Shown here one piece after another: positions 19,050-29,184 of a DNA stretch of 64,000 nt. The translations under genes and the position numbers were made by a program. The stretch is from Flavobacteriales bacterium (GTDB taxonomy: Bacteria > Bacteroidota > Bacteroidia > NS11-12g > UBA9320): NCBI GenBank assembly GCA_020635395.1, contig JACJZV010000001.1:186001-250000 (forward strand), in the 5' to 3' direction. Under the pieces are notes generated by a model. The model made no database searches. It was not told where the DNA came from and saw only the letters and a list, made by a program, of their open reading frames with translations. Position 1 is the stretch's first letter. Every line of letters starts with the position of its first letter.

Positions 19050-19424
19050 TTAGTGGCTTAGTTTTTTTAATAGACCATTAAGCATTTTCGATATTTCTAT
19101 ATAATTTGTTGTAATTTCCTCTGTATTAATGTTGTAAAGGTTGTTTACAATTTCGAGTTGAGTTAATACTTCGTGTGTCGAGCCGAAAGCAATTTTGATG
19201 TGATTAGAAAACGCTTTATTACTTTTTCTTGCCCAGCCTTCCGAAAGATTGGAAGGTATTGAAATGGCCGCTCTTTTAATCTGAGCTGCGAGAATAAATT
19301 CCTCATTTTTTGGCATTTCGCCACAAATGGAGTAAATATTATTGATTAAGCACATAGACTTTTGCCAAACCAACAAATCACGATAGGTCTTAAAATTGTT
19401 CGTATTTTCAAATCCATCTGTCAT
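19050..19424 (-). CDS. Four-helix-bundle protein (S23/IVP family)
   Basis: About 124 residues from MTDGFENTN; a start 7 codons upstream is also possible. The pattern FKTYRDLLVWQKSMCLINNIY, then AAQIKRAAISIPSNLSEGWARKS and a last amphipathic helix, is that of the four-helix-bundle family often found as a 23S rRNA intervening-sequence protein and widely as free genes in Bacteroidota. Here it sits alone between the TetR gene and paaA, not inside an rRNA. Role unknown; it may bind nucleic acid. Confidence 0.8.
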   Translation of the reverse strand: MTDGFENTNNFKTYRDLLVWQKSMCLINNIYSICGEMPKNEEFILAAQIKRAAISIPSNLSEGWARKSNKAFSNHIKIAFGSTHEVLTQLEIVNNLYNINTEEITTNYIEISKMLNGLLKKLSH

Positions 19425-19458
19425 TTCTAACACTCTAATTATCAAAGCATCTAAAGAA

Positions 19459-20025
19459 CTATCCGTTCATTCCTTTAAGCAAAAAGTTGTATAACCTTTC
19501 CGAAATTTCTTTGGGAGAGAGGTTGCCATCGGCTTCATACCAATCCACAATCCAGTTGAGGCTGGAAAGGATGGTAAGTGTGGCAAATTTAATGTCCACT
19601 TCGGCAAAAATGCCTTCGTCAATTCCGGTTTTAACAATTTCTCTAAAACCGTTTTCGTATTGGTTTCGGAGTTTTATAAAATCGGTTTTTCGGTCATCGC
19701 TTAGGTGTCGCCAATCACGCTGAAAAACGTAGGCTGCATTTAAGTTTTGGGTTAAAATTTCGATGTGCGAGTCAACGGCCATTTTTAGTTTTTGAGCTCC
19801 ATCAAAGTAAATGTCATTTACTTCAGCAATGGCCGAAATAAATTTATTAGCCATTTCAAAACACGTTTGGTCGAGCAATTCTTCCTTCCCGTTGATGTGG
19901 CTGTAAAGGCTTGCAGGCTCTACGCCGGCAGCTTTTGCAATGTCTCTCACAGATGTGGCCGCATAGCCATTTTCTCTAAAAAGTTGTTGAGAAACTTGTA
20001 GAATTTCAAATTTACGCTCTGTCAT
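19459..20025 (-). CDS. TetR/AcrR-family transcriptional regulator (PaaR-like)
   Basis: A 188-residue protein with a TetR N-terminal helix-turn-helix (ILQVSQQLFRENGYAATSVRDIAKAAGVEPASLYSHINGKEELL, residues 8-52) and an all-helical ligand-binding C-terminal domain. It heads the minus-strand paa operon. It most likely represses the operon and is released by phenylacetyl-CoA, as shown for PaaR in other bacteria; that role here is inference from position. I did not find a convincing operator upstream. Confidence 0.88.
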   Translation of the reverse strand: MTERKFEILQVSQQLFRENGYAATSVRDIAKAAGVEPASLYSHINGKEELLDQTCFEMANKFISAIAEVNDIYFDGAQKLKMAVDSHIEILTQNLNAAYVFQRDWRHLSDDRKTDFIKLRNQYENGFREIVKTGIDEGIFAEVDIKFATLTILSSLNWIVDWYEADGNLSPKEISERLYNFLLKGMNG

Positions 20026-20168
20026 AAAACGAACATTCGTTAGGCAAAAATAATTTGAATTTTTCTATTTTCCAAACCCCATTCCCCAACTCCGGCCTAC
20101 CATTCATAAAAAATAAAATCACCAACCAACGTTTTGAGTTTAACTTTACACATTATTAGAAAAACGAT

Positions 20169-23100
20169 ATGATGGTTCGCTCTAAATTGTTGGCTCTTCT
20201 CCTTTTTTGTGTAATTGTTTCGTTTACACAAGACCTAAATCAGTCCAGATATGAATCGGATAAACTATTTGTTAGTACCGACCGCTATTTTTTCGAACCG
20301 GGAGAGCAATTGTATTATACGGTTTTCGTAACCAATGAGGAGAATAAAGTACAAGACCAGCACACCATGATTAAGGTGTTATTGCAAGATGGGCAAGGAA
20401 ATACCATTGATTCTATGGTTTCGCAATGCACCAATGGCCGTTTTTCGCAGATGTTTAATTTGCCTCAAAAGGGTGGAATTTATTACATAAAAGCTCTTAC
20501 CCGTTGGCAGCTAAACGACAAAAAACAGCATTTGTTCAGCAAAGAAATATTTGTGCAAAACACAGTGAAAAAGCACTTTTTTATTGCTCAAAAACTCGAC
20601 AAAAACAGCTATTCAGCTGGAGATAATTTGGAAAGTGAAATAACGATGAGCAAAAGTCAAAGCGAATTTTTAGATAATTTACCTGTTAGTGCAACCTTGG
20701 TGGTAAACGACGTGGAAGTGGAACAAAAATCCGTTACCACCAACAAAAGCGGGTTGGCCAAAGCGACATTTAATTTGCCGAATCAGGAAATTGCTTCGGC
20801 ATTTGTGATAATAAAAGCCGAATATCAAGGCAATATCGAAAGCCACAGCGAGCGAGTGCCGGTGCTGAGCAATGATTTAGATTTTGCCGTTTATTTTCAA
20901 TCAGGAAATGGAGGTTTGGTGGCCGATGTTGAGAATAATTTGGTGATAAAATCGTTCGACAAATTAGGCAACCCCAAGGATGCAAGCGGTCATATTGAAC
21001 AAAACGGACAAACCATTGCCGAATTTAGCAGTTTGCACGATGGTTTGGCTTCTACAAGTTTTGTCGCAACCAAAAAAGGAAATTATACGGTTCATGTAAA
21101 AGGCTCAAAAAACAACATCGAGCTGAAAGCCGATTCCAATGCGGTGGCTTTTTCCATCACACAAAATGCAGAAAAATTGGCTCTTTCTTTTGTCGGGAAC
21201 AAAAAGAAAATTGCATCCATTGTTATTTCCGGAAATGGAAAAAACTTTGTAAATCAGGCGATTACAAACCCAACGTTATTCGAAATTGAATATCGAGCCA
21301 TGCCTTTTGGGGTTTATTCAGTTGCCCTTTTGGATGCGTCAAATAATGTTATTGCTCGGCAATTGTGGATGAACAAACCAACAAAGTATGATGTAGAGCT
21401 AAAAACCAACAAACAACAATATAATCCAAATGAAGGCATTAAAATTGACGTAAACTCGCACAACGAAAAGGCTTATTTTAGCATGAAATTGATTGACGAG
21501 CAAAGCCTTAACCAAATAAAAGACCGCTCGCACAGCATTGAATCGTGGATGTATTTGGGCAATGAGTTTGAGTGCGACATTGAGGAACCGACCTATTATT
21601 TTAAAGATGAAAAAAAGGCAGGTAATGCCTTAAACTTATGGTTGGTGGCCAATCAACACAATTGGCGGCGAGATTTTAGAACAGGAGAAATTGAAAACAA
21701 TGGCATAGAATATTACCGAACCTCGGCAAGAATAAGCGGAACAATTCAAGATTCTTATGGAACAAGATTGACTAAACCGGTAAGTGTGACAATTAAAAAC
21801 ACCAGCTATACGGTAAAAGCCGACAGCAATGGCAGGTTCTTTTTTGACGATATAATAGCTGATGCACTAAAAAAACCGGTAGTATTGGTGGTACGGCAAG
21901 GCACAGAAAAAATAGAATATGAAGTCAGCGAAGCCTACATTGCGGTTAACGCCCAATTTGCTCAAAAAATTAAGAAGCCTGAAACCTTTGATATGAAATT
22001 GGGATCGGTGGAGCGGCAAAAGGGCAGGGAAAATTATGAGGCTGGAGCAGAAAAGGATGCTATTTCGTTTTTGGGTGCGAGAGCAGATGCCACTCCTATT
22101 TATATTGATGGGGTAAAGATTAGTGGGAATTACGATTACAATACAAGCGAAAGTATGGATGGGGCATATTTAAGTGTTTCTACCAATTCATTGGAGTGTA
22201 TGGTTACGATACCCAACTATGCAATTAATTATGTATATAATTGGAATTATGGATACACACTTGTTAGTCCGTCATACAATGGCTACCAGCAACCTTTTTA
22301 TATAAATTTAGAGTACAACTACCAAGATAATGCTCAAACATTAAGTGGCGAGGTACGACCATACAAAAAAACCGTTTTTTGGCAAGGCGAATTGGAAACT
22401 TCGGTAAGTGGAAAATTAGAAAAGGCAATTTACGGGCCGAATAAAAACTCCAATTATTTGCTTGTTTGTGAGGGAATTACGGAGTCGGGAAAATATTTTA
22501 CATCCACCAAAAATATAAAAGTGCAGGACGAGGTGGAAGTATTTAGCAACTTGCCCACAAGCCTTACCAAAGGCGATGTGGCCATGCTCGACTACACGTT
22601 TAAAAACAATACCAACGAAGCCAAAGAGGTAGTGTATTCTTATCAAATAGGTGCAGAAAAACATACTGACAAAATCTTTTTAAACCCAAACGAACAGCGT
22701 GTGGTAAATGTAGAATTGGCATCGGGCAGTACTGCAAATTCTGTCTATTGTGGTTTTTCGTATGTATTTGATAAACAATCAAGAACGGTGCATAACCAAA
22801 ATGTTTTGGTGTTGGATAAAGGCCATTTGCGAAATGAAGTGATTAGCGGAAACCAAACCACAGAGAAAAAAATAATAGAAGTATCACAATTGGTCGAAAA
22901 TTCGGCGGAAATAACAATTTCGATAAGCAGCGATTTTAATGATATGTTGGAAAGCACTGCTCAACGCATGATTAGGCAACCTGGGGGCTGTTTTGAGCAG
23001 GTTTCATCAAGCAATTACCCTAATTTGTTGGCACTAAAAACATTGCAAAAGGGTGGTAAGGATTTTAATATGAATGATTTGATCAGCAAGATAAACGATG

Positions 23101-24401
23101 GATACCGCCGATTGGTAAACTATGAAACATCAAAAAAAGGATTTGAGTGGTATGGCAATGCACCACCGCACGAAAGCCTTACGGCGTATGGCTTGTTGCA
23201 ATTTTTTATTATGCGAAGCTTAAACCTAAAAATTGATGAAAAAATGTTTGACCGAAACTTAGAATGGCTAAAAAGCCGACGAAACCACAAGGGCGGCTTT
23301 GAGTTTCACTCAGGGAAATACGGTTTTGGCAGTGCCAACGAAAAAATTAACAATGCCTACATTACTTGGGTGCTTTCACGCATAGAAAAAACCCCGTTAT
23401 ACAGCGAAATTACGGCCATCGAAAACGATATAAACACAGAATTTGATGCGTATAAATTGGCATTATTGGCCAATATTTACGCAAATCAGAGTGAGGGCGT
23501 AAAGGCAAAAGTAGCCATCGAAAAGCTGTACAACCATTTTGTAGAACAAGGTTTTAAAGATTTAAAATCGAATGGAACGGTAATGTATAGTCACGGAACA
23601 TCGAGAGATGTTGAGATTTTATCCCTGGGCCTCATGGCCATGAAAGCCATGAATGTAGAAATGGACAAACAAGTGAAAGTGGTTTCTACAATTGTATCGA
23701 AACAAACGGGTTATGGCTTTGGAAATACGCAGGCCACGGCGTTGGCATTGGAAGTGTTGAGCGATTATACAGACTATTTTAGGGGTCTTGAACGAGAAAT
23801 TAATTATTATGTATGGCTGGATAATGAAAGAATTATGGATTTTAGTCCAAGTCCTAATAAATCAACCAAAAAAATTGTGCTAACGGCAAAACAACTAACC
23901 GCAGGCACACATCAACTTTGGGTGCAAACTGCAAGAGACCTAAGAGCCACGCCGTTTGTTTGCGAAATAAATTGGATAGAAAACATCGAAAAAAAGGAAC
24001 ATGCCGAGCTTGGCTTTGACTATACGTTCAGCAAAAACACTGCACAAAAGGCCGACGTAGTTTTCGCTCAAATAAACATTGAAAACAAAACCAATCAAAC
24101 CAAACCGCAAACTGTTGCGGTAGTTAAGATTCCCGGTGGATTTACCTATTCAATGGATGAATTAAGACAATTAAAAAAGGATGGGGTTTTTGAGCATTTC
24201 GAATCGAAAAACGATGAATTGGTTTTTTACTTTTTAGGCTTGTTGCCCAACGAAAAGAAGAACATAAAATTGGCGTTGCGTGCCGTGGTGGCCGGCACCT
24301 ATTCGCCTGCCGAAAGCTATGTATATCAATATTATTCACCCGAAATACGTAGTACAATGTTGGCTAAACCTGTTATAATTAGTCCGGTTGTTGAACCTTA
24401 A
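20169..24401 (+). CDS. Alpha-2-macroglobulin family protein with thioester motif
   Basis: A 1410-residue protein with an N-terminal signal sequence (MMVRSKLLALLLFCVIVSFTQ), MG-domain-like beta repeats (for example FVSTDRYFFEPGEQLYYTVFV), a bait-region-like low-order middle and a thioester domain. The thioester motif is seen as GGCFEQ near residue 941 (Cys and Gln form the thioester in family members), followed by an alpha-helical TED with NAYITWVLSRIE and a receptor-binding-like C-terminal domain. Bacterial members trap foreign proteases in the periplasm or at the surface. Residues about 630-650 contain a segment DATPIYIDGVKISG that resembles the plug of TonB-dependent receptors. Confidence 0.88.
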   Translation: MMVRSKLLALLLFCVIVSFTQDLNQSRYESDKLFVSTDRYFFEPGEQLYYTVFVTNEENKVQDQHTMIKVLLQDGQGNTIDSMVSQCTNGRFSQMFNLPQKGGIYYIKALTRWQLNDKKQHLFSKEIFVQNTVKKHFFIAQKLDKNSYSAGDNLESEITMSKSQSEFLDNLPVSATLVVNDVEVEQKSVTTNKSGLAKATFNLPNQEIASAFVIIKAEYQGNIESHSERVPVLSNDLDFAVYFQSGNGGLVADVENNLVIKSFDKLGNPKDASGHIEQNGQTIAEFSSLHDGLASTSFVATKKGNYTVHVKGSKNNIELKADSNAVAFSITQNAEKLALSFVGNKKKIASIVISGNGKNFVNQAITNPTLFEIEYRAMPFGVYSVALLDASNNVIARQLWMNKPTKYDVELKTNKQQYNPNEGIKIDVNSHNEKAYFSMKLIDEQSLNQIKDRSHSIESWMYLGNEFECDIEEPTYYFKDEKKAGNALNLWLVANQHNWRRDFRTGEIENNGIEYYRTSARISGTIQDSYGTRLTKPVSVTIKNTSYTVKADSNGRFFFDDIIADALKKPVVLVVRQGTEKIEYEVSEAYIAVNAQFAQKIKKPETFDMKLGSVERQKGRENYEAGAEKDAISFLGARADATPIYIDGVKISGNYDYNTSESMDGAYLSVSTNSLECMVTIPNYAINYVYNWNYGYTLVSPSYNGYQQPFYINLEYNYQDNAQTLSGEVRPYKKTVFWQGELETSVSGKLEKAIYGPNKNSNYLLVCEGITESGKYFTSTKNIKVQDEVEVFSNLPTSLTKGDVAMLDYTFKNNTNEAKEVVYSYQIGAEKHTDKIFLNPNEQRVVNVELASGSTANSVYCGFSYVFDKQSRTVHNQNVLVLDKGHLRNEVISGNQTTEKKIIEVSQLVENSAEITISISSDFNDMLESTAQRMIRQPGGCFEQVSSSNYPNLLALKTLQKGGKDFNMNDLISKINDGYRRLVNYETSKKGFEWYGNAPPHESLTAYGLLQFFIMRSLNLKIDEKMFDRNLEWLKSRRNHKGGFEFHSGKYGFGSANEKINNAYITWVLSRIEKTPLYSEITAIENDINTEFDAYKLALLANIYANQSEGVKAKVAIEKLYNHFVEQGFKDLKSNGTVMYSHGTSRDVEILSLGLMAMKAMNVEMDKQVKVVSTIVSKQTGYGFGNTQATALALEVLSDYTDYFRGLEREINYYVWLDNERIMDFSPSPNKSTKKIVLTAKQLTAGTHQLWVQTARDLRATPFVCEINWIENIEKKEHAELGFDYTFSKNTAQKADVVFAQINIENKTNQTKPQTVAVVKIPGGFTYSMDELRQLKKDGVFEHFESKNDELVFYFLGLLPNEKKNIKLALRAVVAGTYSPAESYVYQYYSPEIRSTMLAKPVIISPVVEP

Positions 24402-24402
24402 A

Positions 24403-26223
24403 ATGGAAAGTGAAAATATGGTTTTGAACCGTTTATTAAAAAATAGAAATTGGATAAAATGCGGCTTTTTGGGGCTGCTATTTTCGTCAGGTTTGTTAGG
24501 AAATGCCCAGAATATAACTTCCCCGTTTTACCTCAAATACCTTTTTACGGAAAACGATTATTTTAAAAATTTTAACCTTGATGGTTCTCGAATAACTGGC
24601 AATGCCAACAAGCAGTTTTTATCCACTCATTTAATAAACGCCAACATATTGAGTAGTACTTCTGTCAATCCGGCTGAATTTTATGGGATTGAATCATCCG
24701 GCCAAACCTATTCCTATTATTTAAATTGGCCTGAGTATAAGAAGAAGGAATTCAGCTATGTTCGTGCTGCCTCTATGAATCAAGCGTATGCGGCTATTAA
24801 AGTTCCTATAAAATATAAAAATGGCAAATTGCCCAATTTTAATTGGCAGGGATTTGCGGCTTTTCAGAATCAGGACAATTCTAGGTTTCAAGGTACATTG
24901 GATAACCTCAATTTAAATGCACAATCCATAAATGCGGGTTTGACATTGAATAATATGCACTATAGCTTAAAACAAAATTTTAGAGCTAAATTGCACTACG
25001 TGGGTGGAAACACTTCTGGCACTTATAACATAAACAATGCTTTATCATGGCAACAACGAAACATAAAAGGCGATTTTTTGGTAGCTGATTTTGACTACAC
25101 CCGAAGGTGGTCGAGAAATCATACATTGAAGGCAGGAATAAATTCTCAGCTTTATCGCCAAACGTCTCAGTTTGCCCGCAGCTATTTTGTACATACAAAT
25201 CAATCAAACTTTTGGTTGAACGACGTTTTATACAGAAAGAAAAACAACTACGAAGTAGGGGTGAGGCTAACTCAAAATTCGGCCAAAACGGATGTTTTTG
25301 GCGATACTTCTGTCAACTATTTTGTTGGCCACTTTTATACCACTTACAAGCATTGGTTCAAAGAAGATAAAACGATGTTTGAGTTTAGCCAACAGCTCGG
25401 TTATCATTCAGAAGAAAAAGTATTTTGGAACCCATTTTTGCTTTTTTCAAACAAAGTAAAGGATGACTTGACTGTGCAACTTGGAGCGATGCAGCAAAAA
25501 CGAACGCCGGGTTTGCTGTTTGAGTTCCAATCTTTTTTTAACCAAATTCGGCCAAATCAACTCGTAAGTGGTACTTACATAACAACAATGCAAGAAACCT
25601 ACAAACAGGCGTTTGTGAATTCAAGTTATAAAGTAACACATTATCAAACCCTCGAAATAAAATACATATACAATGAGTTGCCCGATAAATGGTTGTTAAA
25701 GGCTAAAAGCAATATGCTTGAGCGAGGATTGATGAAATATTCTACTTTACTGGTAAAACATCAATGGTATAGAGTCAGAATAAATGGTTGGCTTTTGTAT
25801 CAAACCAATATTGCCGAAACGTACAATGCAGAGATGCTGCCCAAACATTTGGTTCATGGGTATTTTGAAACTCGTGGAGATCAAAAACATATATGGAGAA
25901 ATATTCCATTTTTTGACCATTTTAGATACTTCACACCCAAATTGAAAATTGAGACTGCTTACCTTTCTAAATATTACATGCCCATGCTTCAAAATCAAAA
26001 AATGATTGAGCAAAGCGGCGGTCTGTTTTTAGATTTATTGGCCGAACTAAATTTTAGAAATGAATATTACTACAAAGAAAACTATAATGTAAAAAATATA
26101 ACACTCCAATTTGGTATAACGAATGCCCTAAACGAGGGGCAGTCCAAAACGTATGCCGAAACATCGCTATACCGGCCCATTGCCCCAAAACGAATGCTGG
26201 TGGGCGTTTCGGTTAGTTTTTAG
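24403..26223 (+). CDS. Putative outer-membrane porin (Porin_10-like beta-barrel)
   Basis: About 606 residues starting at the ATG 2 nt after the macroglobulin stop; a second ATG at 24418 is just as good, and the open frame back to 24388 would need TTG. A hydrophobic signal (CGFLGLLFSSGLLGNAQ) is followed by alternating aromatic/polar strands that end in an aromatic residue (LVGVSVSF), the pattern of an outer-membrane barrel. It fits the family called putative porin in Bacteroidota, which usually has 600-700 residues. The C-terminus overlaps the convergent anti-sigma gene by 11 nt. Confidence 0.65.
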   Translation: MESENMVLNRLLKNRNWIKCGFLGLLFSSGLLGNAQNITSPFYLKYLFTENDYFKNFNLDGSRITGNANKQFLSTHLINANILSSTSVNPAEFYGIESSGQTYSYYLNWPEYKKKEFSYVRAASMNQAYAAIKVPIKYKNGKLPNFNWQGFAAFQNQDNSRFQGTLDNLNLNAQSINAGLTLNNMHYSLKQNFRAKLHYVGGNTSGTYNINNALSWQQRNIKGDFLVADFDYTRRWSRNHTLKAGINSQLYRQTSQFARSYFVHTNQSNFWLNDVLYRKKNNYEVGVRLTQNSAKTDVFGDTSVNYFVGHFYTTYKHWFKEDKTMFEFSQQLGYHSEEKVFWNPFLLFSNKVKDDLTVQLGAMQQKRTPGLLFEFQSFFNQIRPNQLVSGTYITTMQETYKQAFVNSSYKVTHYQTLEIKYIYNELPDKWLLKAKSNMLERGLMKYSTLLVKHQWYRVRINGWLLYQTNIAETYNAEMLPKHLVHGYFETRGDQKHIWRNIPFFDHFRYFTPKLKIETAYLSKYYMPMLQNQKMIEQSGGLFLDLLAELNFRNEYYYKENYNVKNITLQFGITNALNEGQSKTYAETSLYRPIAPKRMLVGVSVSF

Positions 26224-26479
26224 GGTTGTTGGTTAATGCAGCAATGGTTTTAGACTTTAAATCATCAGTGGGATAGTCTGTTTTGGATAAGTTCATTTCA
26301 TTAATATTTCGCTCAATAAAATCAACCTGCTTTTCAAATGTTTTACAGGCCGAGCAAATTCCGGTATGCACCTTTAAAAGACATTTTTCGGAAGTGGATA
26401 AGCCAACATTGTGCTTTTTGTGCATAAGCTCCACTGCCTTTTGGCATGATAACCATAGTTTTTGAAATAATTTTGTCAT
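26213..26479 (-). CDS. Putative zinc-finger anti-sigma factor
   Basis: An 88-residue protein with a His-x(3)-Cys-x(2)-Cys arrangement (HTGICSAC, residues about 38-45), the zinc-containing anti-sigma (ZAS) motif. Its start overlaps the stop of the ECF sigma gene, so the pair is co-translated. No membrane segment is seen, so it would be a soluble redox- or metal-responsive regulator. Inferred partner: the adjacent sigma factor. Confidence 0.75.
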   Translation of the reverse strand: MTKLFQKLWLSCQKAVELMHKKHNVGLSTSEKCLLKVHTGICSACKTFEKQVDFIERNINEMNLSKTDYPTDDLKSKTIAALTNNPKN

Positions 26480-27042
26480 TATACTCTTTCAAACCAATTT
26501 TTGGTTAAACAATCACGAAGCTGCGTTCTGGCACGTTCCAACATTTTCCAATAGTTGGCTTTGCTTAATCCAATTTCTTCAATGGTTATTTCTGATTCTA
26601 AATATTTTATCATAACAGATTGTTTCCAGCGTTCAGGCAAATTTTCGATGCAAAAGGCAAAGGTTTTTCTAAATTCCAAATCATCCAATAGATTGTCGGT
26701 TTCCCAGGGTTGTGGGGCAAACTCCGATTTCCAATGTCCTTTTTCGTCAAACCAATCAGTTGAATCTTGTTCTGAGAAAGTCTCCTTATTTCGATAAACC
26801 TGACGTAAATAATCCAGAATTTTATTTTTTAAAATGGAAAACAACCAGGTTTTAGGCGAACTCTTGTGTTGAAATTTGTCGAATGATTGATGGGCTGCCA
26901 AAAAGGTTGTTTGCACTAAATCTTCAGCCACCTGAACATCATTTATACGTTTAAGAGCATACGAAAACAATGCATCTGTGTGTTCATTAACCCATTGAGT
27001 CAAAATGTAGTTCGAGTTGTTTTCTGCACCGCCAACCGCCAT
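26479..27042 (-). CDS. ECF-type RNA polymerase sigma-70 factor
   Basis: About 187 residues from MAVGGAENNSNYIL; the open frame continues 14 codons further upstream. Region 2 reads YALKRINDVQVAEDLVQTTFLAAHQSFDKF with a SSPKTWLFSILKNKILDYLR continuation. Region 4 reads LPERWKQSVMIKYLESEITIEEIGLSKANYWKMLERARTQLRDCL. These are the hallmarks of ECF sigma factors. It is paired with a ZAS-type anti-sigma. The target promoters are unknown. Confidence 0.92.
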   Translation of the reverse strand: MAVGGAENNSNYILTQWVNEHTDALFSYALKRINDVQVAEDLVQTTFLAAHQSFDKFQHKSSPKTWLFSILKNKILDYLRQVYRNKETFSEQDSTDWFDEKGHWKSEFAPQPWETDNLLDDLEFRKTFAFCIENLPERWKQSVMIKYLESEITIEEIGLSKANYWKMLERARTQLRDCLTKNWFERV

Positions 27043-27168
27043 GGCTGCGAAAATAGAAAGGATGTATAGAACCCAATATTGCATTTTGGATAACTGACAG
27101 TTATATTACCAATGCAGTAAAAAGTACCAATGGATCCAAAACGTTGTTTTTACTTTTCATTTTTTCAC

Positions 27169-27198
27169 TTGTCACTTGAAAGGTAAATCTTAATTTTG
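27169..27198 (+). promoter_or_regulatory. Candidate promoter of alanine dehydrogenase
   Basis: TAATTTTG at 27191-27198 matches the -7 consensus, with TTG at 27169 19 nt upstream as a partial -33. The ald start follows at 27224. Confidence 0.45.
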
Positions 27199-27223
27199 CT
27201 CACTTTTTTTAATATAACAGGCA

Positions 27224-28339
27224 ATGATAATCGGAGTACCTAAAGAGATTAAAAACAACGAAAACCGAGTGGCATTAACCCCAGCAGGTGTGGCAGAATT
27301 TAAAAAGCACGGACACACTGTTTATGTGCAATCAACAGCTGGATTGGGCAGCGGTTTTTCGGATGAAGAATATGTAAAAGCCGGAGCACAAATGCTTCCA
27401 ACTATTGAAGAAACCTACGCCATTGCAGAAATGATTATTAAGGTTAAAGAACCTATTGAGTCGGAGTATGGTTTGATTAAAAAGAATCAACTTTTATTTA
27501 CCTATTTCCACTTTGCAAGCTATGAGCCATTAACACATGCCATGTTGAAAAGCGGTGCTGTTTGTTTGGCCTACGAAACGGTAGAAAAAGCCGATAGAAG
27601 TTTGCCTCTATTGGTTCCAATGAGCGAAGTAGCCGGAAGAATGAGTACTCAAGAAGGAGCAAAATATTTGGAAAAACCGATGGGCGGAAGAGGTATTTTG
27701 CTTGGTGGTGTACCCGGTGTTAAACCAGCCGAAGTATTGGTGCTTGGTGGCGGAATTGTTGGTACGCAAGCCGCAAAAATGGCTGCCGGATTAGGTGCTC
27801 ATGTTACAATGATGGACATCTCTTTACCTCGATTGAGAGAGTTGGATGATATCATGCCCGAAAACGTAGATACTGTTTACAGCAACGAATACAACATCAG
27901 GGAAGCAATCAGAAAGGCTGATTTGATAATTGGTGCAGTATTAATTCCTGGAGCAAAAGCTCCTCACCTTATCACTCGCGATATGTTGAAAGATATGCGT
28001 CCGGGAACTGTTCTTGTTGACGTGGCCGTTGATCAAGGTGGATGTTTTGAAACCACCAAACCCACCACCCACCAAGACCCTACCTATGTAATTGACGGAG
28101 TAATACACTACTGTGTGGCTAACATGCCGGGTGCTGTGCCTTATACTTCAACATTGGCTTTGACTAATGCCACCTTGCCGTATGCTCTTCAATTGGCAAA
28201 TAAAGGTTGGAAACAAGCATGCAGCGACAATAACGAATTGAAGTTAGGTCTAAACGTAGTTGACGGAAAGGTATGCTACAAAGGTGTTTCTGATGCCTTT
28301 GGTTTGGATTACTATCCTGTTGACGGGTTTTTGAACTAA
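27224..28339 (+). CDS. ald: Alanine dehydrogenase
   Basis: A 371-residue protein starting MIIGVPKEIKNNENRVALTPAGV, the standard Ald opening. The NAD-binding Rossmann motif is VLGGGIVGTQAAKMAAGLGAHV (near 171-192) and the substrate part carries ENRVALTP and YFHFAS. It interconverts L-alanine with pyruvate and ammonia using NAD. The following hydrolase gene starts 9 nt downstream. Confidence 0.96.
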   Translation: MIIGVPKEIKNNENRVALTPAGVAEFKKHGHTVYVQSTAGLGSGFSDEEYVKAGAQMLPTIEETYAIAEMIIKVKEPIESEYGLIKKNQLLFTYFHFASYEPLTHAMLKSGAVCLAYETVEKADRSLPLLVPMSEVAGRMSTQEGAKYLEKPMGGRGILLGGVPGVKPAEVLVLGGGIVGTQAAKMAAGLGAHVTMMDISLPRLRELDDIMPENVDTVYSNEYNIREAIRKADLIIGAVLIPGAKAPHLITRDMLKDMRPGTVLVDVAVDQGGCFETTKPTTHQDPTYVIDGVIHYCVANMPGAVPYTSTLALTNATLPYALQLANKGWKQACSDNNELKLGLNVVDGKVCYKGVSDAFGLDYYPVDGFLN

Positions 28340-28348
28340 GAAAAAATC

Positions 28349-29110
28349 TTGCATCTGAACTATAAAAAATATGGCGATTCACAGAGCGTCATCGTAATAG
28401 TTCATGGGCTTTTTGGAATGTTGGACAATTGGCACAATATTGCCAAAAAACTTTCTGAAAAATTTACCGTTTATGCCGTGGATGTTCGCAATCACGGTAG
28501 CTCCCCTCACTCTAATGAAATGTCTTACAACTTGGTTGCCAATGATTTGCAAGAATTTATGGACGACCATAACATCCAAAAGGCACATTTTATCGGTCAT
28601 AGTATGGGCGGCAAGGCTGTTATGAAAATGGCCGATTTGCATCCTGCAGCCATTGATAAAATGATTTTGGTGGATATTGCCCCTAAACGTTATAAACCAG
28701 GGCATAATGAGTTGTTTGATGCCATGTTTGGTTTGGATTTGGAAAATATCGAAACTCGAACAGAAGCAGATCAAAAGTTGTCGGAATCAATTAAAGATGC
28801 GGGAATTCGCTTATTTCTTTTAAAAAATATAGAACGGAAAAAAGAAGGCGGATTTCAATGGAAAATGAATCTACATGCTCTTTACCATAATTATGATTCA
28901 ATTATTGGAGAGGTGCAATTGGCTTGGCCATTTTCCAATCCTTGTTTATTTATTAGGGGCGAAAAGTCCAATTACATCTTACCATCTGATGAATCAAAAA
29001 TTTTGGAGAAGTTTCCAAATGCACAGTTTGAAACCGTGGAAAATGCAGGACATTGGGTGCATGCGGATAATTCGGAGAGGTTTTTAAAATTGGTGTTAAA
29101 ATTTTTGTAG
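28349..29110 (+). CDS. Alpha/beta-fold hydrolase (YbfF/esterase-like)
   Basis: A 253-residue protein; the start seems to be TTG at 28349, giving MHLNYKKYG, since no ATG gives a complete fold. The nucleophile elbow is GHSMGGKA (near residue 90), the oxyanion strand is VHGLFGMLDNW, the family segment is DVRNHGSSPHS, and the C-terminal catalytic His is in NAGHWVHAD. This resembles the YbfF-like acyl-CoA/ester hydrolases. Substrate unknown. Confidence 0.85.
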   Translation: MHLNYKKYGDSQSVIVIVHGLFGMLDNWHNIAKKLSEKFTVYAVDVRNHGSSPHSNEMSYNLVANDLQEFMDDHNIQKAHFIGHSMGGKAVMKMADLHPAAIDKMILVDIAPKRYKPGHNELFDAMFGLDLENIETRTEADQKLSESIKDAGIRLFLLKNIERKKEGGFQWKMNLHALYHNYDSIIGEVQLAWPFSNPCLFIRGEKSNYILPSDESKILEKFPNAQFETVENAGHWVHADNSERFLKLVLKFL

Positions 29111-29136
29111 GAACAGGCCTTTTAGGAACGCTGTAG

Positions 29137-29184
29137 GAACACGCTGTAGGAACACGCCTCGAGGCGTGTTCCTACAGCGTGTTC
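29137..29184. repeat. 48-bp perfect REP-like palindrome, left copy
   Basis: A perfect inverted repeat, 24 bp per arm, centred on CGCCTC/GAGGCG and containing GTAGGAACACG and its complement. It abuts the stop codon of the RAYT gene. A partial GTAGGAAC unit also lies just to its left. The inner 32 nt (29145-29176) are identical to the right copy. Confidence 0.95.
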
